Shown here: positions 9,341 through 16,770 of the stretch, piece after piece
How the letters are laid out: each line of letters begins with the position of its first letter
Position numbering within the stretch: the first letter of the stretch is position 1
Notes under the pieces: generated by a model
The model's database searches: none
The model's input: the letters and a program-made list of their open reading frames with translations, nothing else
Told to the model about the DNA's origin: nothing
Position numbers and translations under genes: made by a program
From: Zygnema cylindricum
Taxonomy: Eukaryota > Streptophyta > Zygnematophyceae > Zygnematales > Zygnemataceae
DNA length: 16,782 bases
Direction: 5' to 3'
Assembly: GCA_037447655.1 (NCBI GenBank)
Contig: JBBHKE010001949.1
Coordinates: 166,274 to 183,055 of the forward strand

Positions 9341-9620
9341 ACATTGCCAATCGTTATTAGCGTTTAGACATTATGGGTGTAAATTATTAATTAGCGTTAT
9401 TAACGCTAATTTGAGTTTTTAAAGATTTCGAAAAAAAAAATTACTCTAGTTGATCTATAAAGTTGATTTGGGTAGAATGGATTTGCCATCAGGATCTTCC
9501 CAATAAAATAGGTAAAAGTACAAAATTTGACAAATCGTACACCATCGTGTCTTTTTCCTCTAATAAATCCAAAACTCTAATTTGGGTTTTTTTTCCATAT
9601 AATTAATATTCGATCAATAT
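9341..9620. mobile_element. Probable degraded relative of element E
   Basis: A TTATTAGCG word near 9354 and an AAATCGTACaCCaTCGtGT block near 9530 match words in element E (CTATTAGCG near 12013 and AAATCGTACGCCGTCGCGT near 12197) with nearly equal spacing of about 180 bp. No right end or target duplication is visible. It contains a perfect 10-bp palindrome, ATTAGCGTTA / TAACGCTAAT, at 9390-9410. This is a by-eye match and needs an alignment. Confidence 0.35.
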
Positions 9621-9767
9621 CTTTACACAAAAATAGTTACAATTTCATTCTGCATTTTATTTTAAGCGCAGTTTTATGTACAATCGCGATTATTTTAGTC
9701 CATGTTTTTTACTTTTTTGCTTAACAAAGTACCATTTTGTTTAGATTGACACTTCCGTACACAAAAA

Positions 9768-9878
9768 TATGCGCGCGCAAATGAAGCAAATCGGCTCAAG
9801 GAAGCCACCGTTGGGGACGCCATAAATTCCGCGGCTTTTCTCTCAGATAAAAATAAGCGCGCGCAAATGAAGCAAAAC
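9768..9878. repeat. Scattered monomers related to the fold-back element arms
   Basis: GCGCGCGCAAATGAAGCAAA occurs near 9771-9790 and again near 9857-9876, and a diverged form lies inside the left arm near 9973-9992. Between the first two is a forward-oriented GCCATAAATTCCGCGGC piece (about 9820-9836), like the right-arm minisatellite unit. Confidence 0.6.
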
Positions 9879-10461
9879 TGAAAAGTGCAACGAACTACCG
9901 GCGAGCGGCGGAATTTACGACGTCACCAACGTCGGCTTCTTTTTAAAGACGTAGTGGACAGATAAAAAATAAACGCACGCAAATAAAGCAACGTCTTTTT
10001 TTTTAATGTCCGTGCAATTTTCCGTACAATGTGAGATGTACGAAATTTATGAAATTTACTTAACAAGCGAATATTACATAGTTTTCGGTAAAAAGTCAAA
10101 ATCCGTACGAGTTGGACATCTATGCCCTTCACCGTTTGGTGACCGATAAATATCTGTATTGGCTTTATCGCGATAAGTTTTTACGCGATACACAACACTA
10201 CAAAATCAAAGCGAAAACCATAGTTGTCTAATTCGTACGAATTTTGATTTTTTCCCGAAAACTACATAGTATTCGCGTGTTTTGTAAATTTGGTACGTTT
10301 CACATTGTATGAAAATTGTATGGAAATTAAAATAAATAAGACGTTGCTTCATTAGCGCGCGCGTATTTTTTTTTTGTCATCTACTCCGTCTTCAGAAGGA
10401 AACCGCTGTTGGAGAAGTCGTAAATTCCGCCGCTCGCCGCTAGATCGCTGAACTTTTTAGA
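9879..10461. mobile_element. Fold-back element with about 245-bp inverted arms
   Basis: The left arm (9879-10124) pairs with the reverse complement of the right arm (10213-10461) along its whole length with moderate divergence. Matching landmarks are GCGAGCGGCGGAATTTACGA at 9901 against its complement at 10419-10438, GAAGCAACGTC-like blocks at about 9985 and 10340, and ACAATGTGA at 10026 against TCACATTGT at 10300. About 88 bp of loop separate the arms. No open frame of note is present. Long arms plus tandem repeats in the right arm fit a fold-back (FB-like) or MULE-type non-autonomous DNA element. I could not fix a target duplication. Confidence 0.65.
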
Positions 10462-10666
10462 GACGCCTTAAATTCCCCGCTCGCCGCTAGAGTAGTTCGC
10501 TGAACTTTTTAGAGATGTCGTAAATTCTGCCTCACGCCGCTAGTTTGCTGAACTTTATATGGATGCCGTAAATTCCGCCGCTCGCCGCTACAGTAGTTCG
10601 CTGAACTTTTAAGAGACGCCGTAAATTCCGCCGCTCGTCGCTAATTCGTTGAACTTTTAATTTTTT
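10417..10666. repeat. Minisatellite of about 50-bp units, five copies
   Basis: The units run GTCGTAAATTCCGCCGC, then TCGCCGCTAG, then TTCGCTGAACTTTT, and start near 10417, 10464, 10517, 10565 and 10618. Unit length varies from 47 to 53 bp because a TAGAGTAGT spacer is sometimes missing. The first unit belongs to the right arm of the fold-back element, and a single inverted unit sits in the left arm near 9890-9925, so the array expanded in one arm. Confidence 0.85.
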
Positions 10667-10959
10667 GAGGGTATTGAATATTTTAAAATTTTGAAATTTG
10701 AAGGTCAAAATAAGGTACGAATTTGAAATCGTTTGATGCGCACTTTACGTTGTAATCGTTAGTTTAATCCGTGCTTGTTATGCGCATAGGACATCTATGG
10801 CGAAAACATGACATGATGTGGCGAAACAAACGAATCGGAATACGGTACTACACTCCGTGAAATCTGCTTGGTTGAAAGCGAGCAAGATCTTGTGCGGCTC
10901 TCCCGAGGTTGCGTCGTTGCGCGGCACAATTTCCGGGCTCGAATTCGCGGCGTGGAACG
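10667..10959. other. Flank between the fold-back element and MITE C, no recognisable gene
   Basis: 10790-10959 is richer in GC and CpG than its surroundings and is open on the plus strand from 10818 for 50 codons before MITE C interrupts it. After removing C, the frame meets a stop within two codons, and nothing in it is recognisable. It may be a relic of older coding or mobile sequence. Confidence 0.35.
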
Positions 10960-10967
10960 TTTTGAAT

Positions 10968-11491
10968 CATAGTTCAAAAGTAGGTGAAAGTATGTCCATA
11001 CAATATGCCTATTGTACGCAAAACATACAATATGGCCTTAATACCCATATTGTATTGGTTGCAAAATGAAGACTAATAGTAACAGGGTTGAGTTGCACAT
11101 CGATCGATAGAGAATTAAAAGTCATGTCTAAATTTTGAAAAACATTCGGACAAATTTTTATTTTTCCGTGATTTTTGAGGTATTTTTTATTTAAACCGTC
11201 ATATTCGGACAATTGGACTGTGGCTGATCAAAGTAGCGATCTAAGATGATCACATGAAAAGCCCATTACACAACTAACGATAGGACTTACGCCCTCGTTT
11301 TTTTTTTTTTCAGGGTTTTTTCTTTCCGGTTTTTTTTTTCCGGGGTTTTTTTTTTTTTCTGGTTTTTTTTCCCGTTCGTACAAGAGTGTGCACAACGCAC
11401 ACACATACAGTATGCCCTCTGCGCGAGTTTTGTGCCAAGTTTTGTGCGCCTACCAAAGGCCTAACATAAAAACGCCTACTTTTGAACTATG
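10968..11491. mobile_element. hAT-like MITE C (524 bp) with 8-bp target duplication
   Basis: The ends are perfect inverted repeats, CATAGTTCAAAAGTAGG at 10968 and its complement ending at 11491. TTTTGAAT flanks both sides (10960-10967 and 11492-11499) and fits the hAT pattern nTnnnnAn. There is no transposase frame. It is closely related to MITE D (12796-14481) in the same orientation. Inside is a hairpin, ATACAATATGG (11025-11035) with CCATATTGTAT (11045-11055), which marks the empty counterpart of the site where A and B entered D. Confidence 0.85.
11299..11371. repeat. T-rich low-complexity tract in MITE C
   Basis: Runs of 8 to 15 T are separated by short C/G groups (CAGGG, CCGG, CCGGGG, CTGG). 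MITE D has a 93-bp tandem duplication at the same relative place instead. Confidence 0.85.
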
Positions 11492-11499
11492 TTTTGAAT

Positions 11500-11999
11500 G
11501 GATAAGAAGTTTCGGTTTCGAAAGCTCGAACGCTGGAACGGGTTTGCAGCGGACGGCGAGATTCTGTTACGCACCTCATTTGTACAATCACGGAAAAGAC
11601 AAGCGTCCTTGTGTTTTTGCGGCGGTTACGCAATCATCGTCCAAAACTTAACGTCCAATTTGGTCGAATTGTTTCGAATATCGGTTGGCTAATCCAACGG
11701 CTAGATTTGGTTCGCAAATCGTCGTTCAAGATTGCAAACTGGACAGTATGGCTGGACCCCCACATGAAGTTATGAACCGAACCGGGCCAAGTAATAGCTG
11801 GCCATGCATCCAATATGCCTTTTTTGTCCTTTATGAAGCTGAAAAGACAAACATGCAAGCTGCCTCTGTACGTCGGCCAACAATTTTCAAAATCGGTCGA
11901 TCCAAGTCCGTACGTTTCTTGACTTCCCGCATAAGTTGAGTGTACAGTCCTGGGTTGACCTTCTTTGAAAATATTCGACAGTCGTACAGAGAACTTCAG
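11500..11999. other. Intergenic stretch with an inverted duplication, no convincing gene
   Basis: 11500-11800 is relatively rich in CpG. Frames are open on both strands (for example 11634-12050 minus), but the latter runs through the terminus of element E and includes an inverted duplication, so it is not a gene. The block GAAAAGACAAAC at 11841 recurs inverted at 12517-12506, and a following TCTGTACG block recurs inverted near 11974-11983. Confidence 0.4.
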
Positions 12000-12001
12000 T
12001 A

Positions 12002-12490
12002 CACCGTGAATCGCTATTAGCGTAATAAAAAATATAGTGTAATGAAACAATTAGCGTACTTTACGGTAAATTGTGTTTTTTCGGGTACACCATGATACTA
12101 ATTTATCATGTACTCTAATTTGTAAACTGCTTTGTAAAAAATTTCGGCACATAATATGTCTACACTAAAACATGTAAATGTACGAAATTGCTCAAATCGT
12201 ACGCCGTCGCGTTTTTTTGACATCTGCGTATGCCGGAAAATATTTACGCAATTATATATTATTATATTTTCTGTACTTTTAAATTTGAAAATGTACGGAG
12301 TAGTACAGATCTGATAGTTCGTACACCACACTATTTAAAAGGGCACTAAATTACAGTTATGAACCGCATTGAGCGGGGTACCTCAAATAACGTGCAGAAA
12401 CATTTAGCGTACTTTATTCTATTTGAGAATTTACCCCAAAAAAAGGGGTACCCCAATTAGCGTCATGTACGCTAATAGCGATTCACGGTG
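12002..12490. mobile_element. Element E: 489-bp MITE with 23-bp perfect terminal inverted repeats
   Basis: Both ends carry the same 23 bp in inverted orientation, starting CACCGTGAATCGCTATTAGC (12002-12024 and 12468-12490). The flanks are TA on each side (12000-12001 and 12491-12492), consistent with a Tc1/mariner-type TA duplication. The interior repeats the TTAGCGTACTTTA word near both ends. No transposase is encoded. Superfamily assignment rests on the TA alone and is tentative. Confidence 0.75.
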
Positions 12491-12492
12491 TA

Positions 12493-12787
12493 GAGAAGCT
12501 TGTACGTTTGTCTTTTCTATATGATTTGTTAGTTGTTAAACGTTTAACATGATTTGAACATGATATGAACATCGTTTGTCACGCAATGGATCGTGTGACG
12601 TATGAAGTTGCGTTCGCATATCATTTCAAAATGTTAGGGTTTACGTGTATAGAGCTTGTCGTTTGCGGCTTTATCGGCGACTTTAACGCGCCACGTGGAT
12701 AATAAAAACGGGTAGTAGAGATAAGTGCCACAATGGATGGCCAATGACTGTTTCCTACATCATGAAGAGCTACAGGACAGTACTGCA
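12493..12787. other. Short intergenic stretch, no recognisable gene
   Basis: It contains a small palindromic TTAAACGTTTAA at 12536-12547 and no open frame with recognisable motifs. Confidence 0.5.
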
Positions 12788-12872
12788 GTTTGGATCATAG
12801 TTTAAAAGTAGGTGACCGTACGCCCATACAATATGCCTATTGTATGCAAAACATACAATATAGCCTTAAGAG

Positions 12873-13596
12873 CATAGTTGTTCAAATCGCGCGATTTTTT
12901 CCTTTTTTGCGATTGAAACGTATAATTCGTGACTTTTGAAAAAATCGAAAAAAAACGTGTACTGTAAACTGAAACTGAAATTTAACGGCAACCTGTAAAC
13001 TAATTACTGTAACTGTACATTTTTTTTACGGATATGTACGGAATATAACGGGAAATATGCGTCGCACTTATTGGTACTTTCTATTCAGTGAACTGAACAG
13101 AAATACCACGGAAGTTGTACGTTATATAATCGAAAATGTACGGACATTTTCGAAAAGAGACGTTGAACGTCACATTATTTCGCGCGTTCAGTTTGAAATT
13201 TGTACGGGCGTCTTCTTCAATTTTTTTTGAAAGAAGACGCCATGGAACAGAGACGAAATTGCATAAAATTTTGTCATCGTGGCCTTCGAACCCGAGTACG
13301 TCATGCACGGATGCAGACCCTAAGGTGAACGACAGGACTACCATTTGGTAAAGAAATTCCGGTAACAACAGAAATTGTGAAAAAATATCAAAAAGTTTAT
13401 TATTTTACCATTCATTTAACGCGAAAAACTTGCAAACTGCGTTATATGTAATAGTTTTTTGTTTTTTTATGTACGGAATAGTACGGAAGGAAATTCATTA
13501 ACGATTTTTTGCGATTTGATCAAAAGGTTCAATGCGTTTGTTACGTATAATTCGTCACGTACGGTACGTTCGCACTAATCGCCGTGAACAACTATG
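12873..13596. mobile_element. hAT-like MITE A (724 bp), nested in D
   Basis: The ends are CATAGTTGTTCA and its complement. CTTAAGAG occurs on both sides (12865-12872 and 13597-13604). A is an inverted relative of B: its left end (CATAGTTGTTCAAATCGCGC) matches the right end of B reversed, and its right end matches the left end of B reversed. It is 242 bp longer than B because of an internal segment at roughly 13165-13425 that has no counterpart in B. An 11-bp hairpin, GGCGTCTTCTT / AAGAAGACGCC, lies at 13207-13241. Confidence 0.85.
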
Positions 13597-13611
13597 CTTA
13601 AGAGTTAAGAC

Positions 13612-14093
13612 CATAGTTGTTCACAGCGTTTAGTGCGAACAATTAAATCGCGACGAATTATACGTAACAAACGCATTGAACCTTTTGAAAAAATCGTAAA
13701 AATCGTTAATGAATTTTCGTCCGTACTATTCCGTACATGTAAACAAAAATAAATTTCACATATATCGCAGTTTGTACCATTTTCGTACATTTTCCGTATC
13801 TTTTCGTAATAGTCCGTACATTTTTGGTACAATTCCGTACATTTCCGTAAAATTTCTGTTCAGTTTACCGGACAGAAAGTACTACGAAGTGCAACGTATC
13901 TTTTCGTCAAATTTCGTACATTTACCGTACAAAACCGTACAGCTATCGTAAAATACCGTACAGTTTCCGTGAATTAGCCGTTCAGTTTACCGGACAGAAA
14001 GTACATCGCGTTTTTTTCCGATTTATTCAAAAGTCACGAATTATACGTTTTAATCTGAAAAAAGGAAAAAACCGCGCGATTTGAACAACTATG
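13612..14093. mobile_element. hAT-like MITE B (482 bp), nested in D, inverted relative to A
   Basis: The ends are CATAGTTGTTCA and its complement. GTTAAGAC flanks both sides (13604-13611 and 14094-14101). The left duplication shares its first G with the last base of A's right duplication. Inside are seven copies of CCGTAC, all in one orientation, between 13721 and 13960. A 25-bp exact repeat containing CAGTTTACCGGACAGAAAG occurs at 13858-13882 and 13980-14004. Confidence 0.85.
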
Positions 14094-14254
14094 GTTAAGA
14101 CCCATATTGTATTGGGCGCAAAATGAAATAAAATAGTAACAGGGTTGAGTTGCACATGGATCGATAGAGAATTAAACGTCATGTCTAAATTTGAAAAAAA
14201 AATCGGACAAAAAAATATTTTTCTGTGAGTTTTGAGCGACTTTTTATATAAACC

Positions 14255-14433
14255 GTCAGATTCGGACGATCTGACGGTCGTTGATGAAAGTAACGATCTA
14301 AGAAGATCACATGAAAAGCCCATAACACAACTTACGATAGGACTATCGTCAGATACGGACGATCGGACGGCCGCTGATGAAAGTAGAGATCTAAGAAGAT
14401 CACATGGAAAGCCCGAAACACAACTTACGCTAA
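14255..14433. repeat. 93-bp tandem duplication in MITE D
   Basis: The unit beginning GTCAGATTCGGACGATC at 14255 recurs as GTCAGATACGGACGATC at 14348, and both continue through GATCTAAGAAGATCACATG to ACAACTTACG. MITE C has one copy only. Confidence 0.85.
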
Positions 14434-14489
14434 AGGCGGCCTACAAAAGGCCTACCAAAAAACGCCTACTTTTGAACTATGGTTTGGAT

Positions 14490-15202
14490 TCATCATTCAA
14501 GTGTTTTTAGGGTTTTTCGAGATTTAAAGTACTACCGTACAGATATTCCGAAGAAATTAGTACGATGGTACATTTATTGGTGGCAATCCGAACAATTTTT
14601 AAAGATTATCACTTTCTTTCACAAAGTCCTACATGGTACCATTAAGAAGTACTGCCAGCTAGTGTAACCCGTACAGTTAAACCTGACTTAATATCACCAC
14701 CATGTGCAACTAAAGACGGAGAAACGTGACGAAAAAAACGACAAAAAAGAGAAGAAAAAATATTACTTCTCGGGGCTAATCAGGACTCGGTAGGTGTCAT
14801 CCATTCAAAGTCGTCCTAACGATTGGGCAAACCATGACGCTCCATATCTAAATCGTAGGGCCAGAATTAGGGCCACCCAAAAAAAAAAAACGCCAATCCA
14901 CGGCTTTTTTTTTTTCTCTACCTTAAAATAACCGCTTTCAGACCTGACGGATTCTGGACCTGTCAGATAAAAATGATCAGAACAGAGTCCGAAAAAGACA
15001 AAAGAAAAAAACCGACACAACGACAAAAGTACCAAAAATAAAGAAAAGTAAAACCGTAAAAAAAAAAAAAGAAGAAGAAACAAATATTAGGTACCGCCAC
15101 AAAACGCTCTCCGCTTCCTCCCCGACTCATACGACCTTTTCTTTTTCCCATTTTTTTTTTTAGCAATTTCCCGGGGAAGCGTGACGTGACAGGTGAAAAT
15201 CC
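14490..15202 (+). promoter_or_regulatory. Upstream region and 5' leader of the gene starting at 15203
   Basis: There is no gene in this stretch. It is rich in A runs and T runs (for example 14879-14890, 14906-14916 and 15059-15071). No clear TATA box is placed correctly. A TGACGTGACA word at 15182-15191 contains an ACGT core like those bound by plant bZIP factors, but it may lie in the transcribed leader. The start codon context (AATCCATGG) has G at +4. Promoter location is inferred from the gene only. Confidence 0.35.
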
Positions 15203-15311
15203 ATGGCGGCCATGGCGGCCGTACTGGCGATCTTAATGTCCATGGCGGCCATCTCTCCCTCTTGGGGATACTATTACCAGGAACCAGTGGTTGTCATGGA
15301 TAGTGGAGACC
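15203..15311 (+). CDS. Exon 1 of a secreted protein gene (signal peptide)
   Basis: The first ATG opens 36 codons plus one base. Residues 1-22 form a classic signal peptide: a short start, a hydrophobic core (AAVLAILMSMAAI, residues 5-17) and a likely cut after SPSWG. The mature start is YYYQEPVVVMDSGD. The exon ends at C15311 before GTAAGT, a strong donor in phase 1. A second in-frame ATG at 15212 would also leave a usable signal. The first is preferred because it is in good context and lengthens the core. Joining to exon 2 keeps the frame, which supports the model. The product probably enters the secretory pathway. Confidence 0.65.
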
Positions 15312-15461
15312 GTAAGTATTATCCTCTTCCTATCTCTCTCTCTCTCTCTCAACCCGATCCTCTCCTCCCTCTCTCTGCCTCTTCCTTCTTCTTTCTCGAT
15401 CCCTCTCCTGTTGCTCCCTCGCCTGCTTTATCCGCGGCATCTTGTACCGTTGAAACTATGA

Positions 15462-15462
<1 letters not shown>

Positions 15463-15495
<33 letters not shown>

Positions 15496-15510
15496 TTCTC
15501 TCTCTCTCTC
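15463..15510. repeat. Imperfect (CT)n microsatellite
   Basis: A run of CT dinucleotides broken by two TTT interruptions, inside intron 1. A shorter pure (CT)n run lies at about 15333-15350. Confidence 0.9.
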
Positions 15511-16444
15511 GGTTCTTTTCTTACATCCCTCTCTCCACCCTCCTAACTCCTTCCCAACCTCTAACTTCCTCTAACTCCATTCCTCACAACCCACAACTTA
15601 CCTCCCTCCACACCACTCCCTCTTTCTACTCCCTCTCCACTCTCCCTCACTTTCTCGACCCCTTCCTCTCTCTCAGGGTGATTCCCTTCTTTCTCCCTCC
15701 CACCATTTCAGAATCTATTTATCCTCTCCTATCCCTCCACTTCCCTCCATCTCTTTCACCTCTTCCTCTCCCTCTCCCAAACCCTGCTCCACATCCTTCC
15801 TCCCTTTCCCTCCATCACCATCACTCCCCTTCCTCCCTCCTTCCCTCCTACCCGCCTTCTCTCCCTGTCCATCCCACCCTCCTTTCCTCCTCTTCTCTCC
15901 CTCCCCTTACTCCCTCCAGGCCGATTCACCACCTGAATCCCCCTCATCCTCTCATCTCCCTCCACCCCCTAACTCCTTCAATTGCTCTTGTCTTCCTCTC
16001 CTCTTCCTCCACAACCATAACTACATCTTCCCTCCCTACACCCCTTGCATTGCTATCATCCCCTCTTGTATTCCAATATTCTCTATCCTGTGACTGATTC
16101 TTCCCCTCTTCTCTCTAAACACAACGAATCTTTGACTAATCCTGTGTTCCCCTCCCTCCCTCCACCTCCTCTCCCGCCTCTCCCCCCACCTTCCTCTCTC
16201 ACCACATACCGCACCTCCTCTCCCTCCACCACCTCTCTCCCCATCTCCTCTCCTCTCCCCCCATCTCTTCTCTTCCCCCCACATCTTCCCTCCACCCACC
16301 TCCTCTTCCCCCACATCCTCTCCTCTCCCTCCACCTCTTATCCTCCCCCCTCGAATATTCTCCTCTCTCTCACCTCCAATCCTCTCCCCATACCTCCTAT
16401 CCACCCCCCACCTCTTCCCCCCCCACCTCCTCTTCCCCCACATC

Positions 16445-16524
16445 CTCCTCTCCCTTCACCTCTTCTCCTCTCCCTTCACCTCTTCTCCTCTCCCTTCACC
16501 TCTTCTCCTCTCCCCTCACCTCCT
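16445..16524. repeat. Four tandem 20-bp repeats in the intron
   Basis: CTCCTCTCCCTTCACCTCTT is repeated exactly at 16445, 16465 and 16485, and with two changes at 16505. Confidence 0.9.
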
Positions 16525-16647
16525 TTCCTCTCCACCCTTCCCTTTCTCCTCTCCCCTCACCTCCTTTCCTCTCCACCCTTCCCTTTCTCCTCTCCCCTCA
16601 CCTCCTCTCCTCTCCACACTTCCCTTTCTCCTCTCCCCCCACCTCCT
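16525..16647. repeat. Three tandem 41-bp repeats in the intron
   Basis: Units start at 16525, 16566 and 16607. The first two are identical and the third has a few changes. Each contains the end of the preceding 20-bp unit, so the two arrays are related. The array stops about 20 bp before the splice acceptor. Confidence 0.9.
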
Positions 16648-16667
16648 CTCCTCTCCCCTCCCTCCAG

Positions 16668-16770
16668 GAGCGGCTCTCGAAGTCATAAGCTCCCGCATGC
16701 AAAACTTCCCTCCCATCGCATGCGATTATCCCTTTTCCTGCTCCTACAGGACAGGGAGAGTGACCTACAT
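16668..16770 (+). CDS. Exon 2 of the secreted protein gene, possibly an LRR N-terminal cap
   Basis: After the acceptor CAG the exon reads open in the phase set by exon 1: the split codon gives Arg, then AALEVISSRMQNFPP, then IACDYPFSCSYRTGRVTY, and it ends in phase 2 at GTGAGT (16771). The order DRxAL..., two cysteines (CxxxxxxC) and GRVTY resembles the LRRNT cap that precedes leucine-rich repeats in plant receptor-like kinases and proteins, where a CxWxGVxC block is followed by GRVTxLxL. The match is partial and by eye, and the usual tryptophan is missing, so the family is tentative. The rest of the gene lies beyond the window. Confidence 0.6.

Larger units (their letters stand above)
12796..14481. 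mobile_element. hAT-like MITE D, related to C, carrying nested MITEs A and B
   Basis: The ends are CATAGTTTAAAAGTAGG at 12796 and, inverted, CATAGTTCAAAAGTAGG ending at 14481. GTTTGGAT occurs exactly on both sides (12788-12795 and 14482-14489) and fits the hAT 8-bp pattern nTnnnnAn. Without A, B and their duplications D is about 460 bp. Its two parts (12796-12864 and 14102-14481) align with MITE C. The interior carries a 93-bp tandem duplication at 14255-14433. It encodes no transposase; similar short minus-strand peptides in C and D reflect shared MITE DNA, not a protein. Confidence 0.85.
15312..16667 (+). other. Intron 1 (1356 bp), strongly CT-rich
   Basis: It starts GTAAGT and ends CCCTCCAG, canonical GT-AG ends. 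Almost all of it is pyrimidine on the plus strand, with (CT)n runs near 15333-15350 and 15463-15510 and blocks of CTCCCTCC-type sequence. Long open frames on both strands here are low-complexity by-products of this composition and are not genes. Confidence 0.65.

Noticed and set aside
11009-11212. Peptide similar to one at 14027-14323
   Set aside because: The similarity comes from the shared DNA of MITEs C and D; neither has start or frame conservation suggesting a protein.
11634-12050. 138-codon minus-strand frame
   Set aside because: It starts inside element E and runs through an inverted duplication, so it is not ancestral coding sequence.
12866-14100. A and B as piggyBac-type elements with TTAA duplications
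   Set aside because: With TTAA as duplication the ends are not symmetrical; 8-bp duplications give perfect CATAG ends and match the hAT pattern seen in C and D.
14805-15166. Phenylalanine-rich minus-strand frames
   Set aside because: They are translations of poly-A/T tracts in the upstream region of the gene.
15678-16443. Proline/serine-rich plus-strand and Gly/Arg/Glu-rich minus-strand frames
   Set aside because: They are low-complexity by-products of the CT-rich intron.
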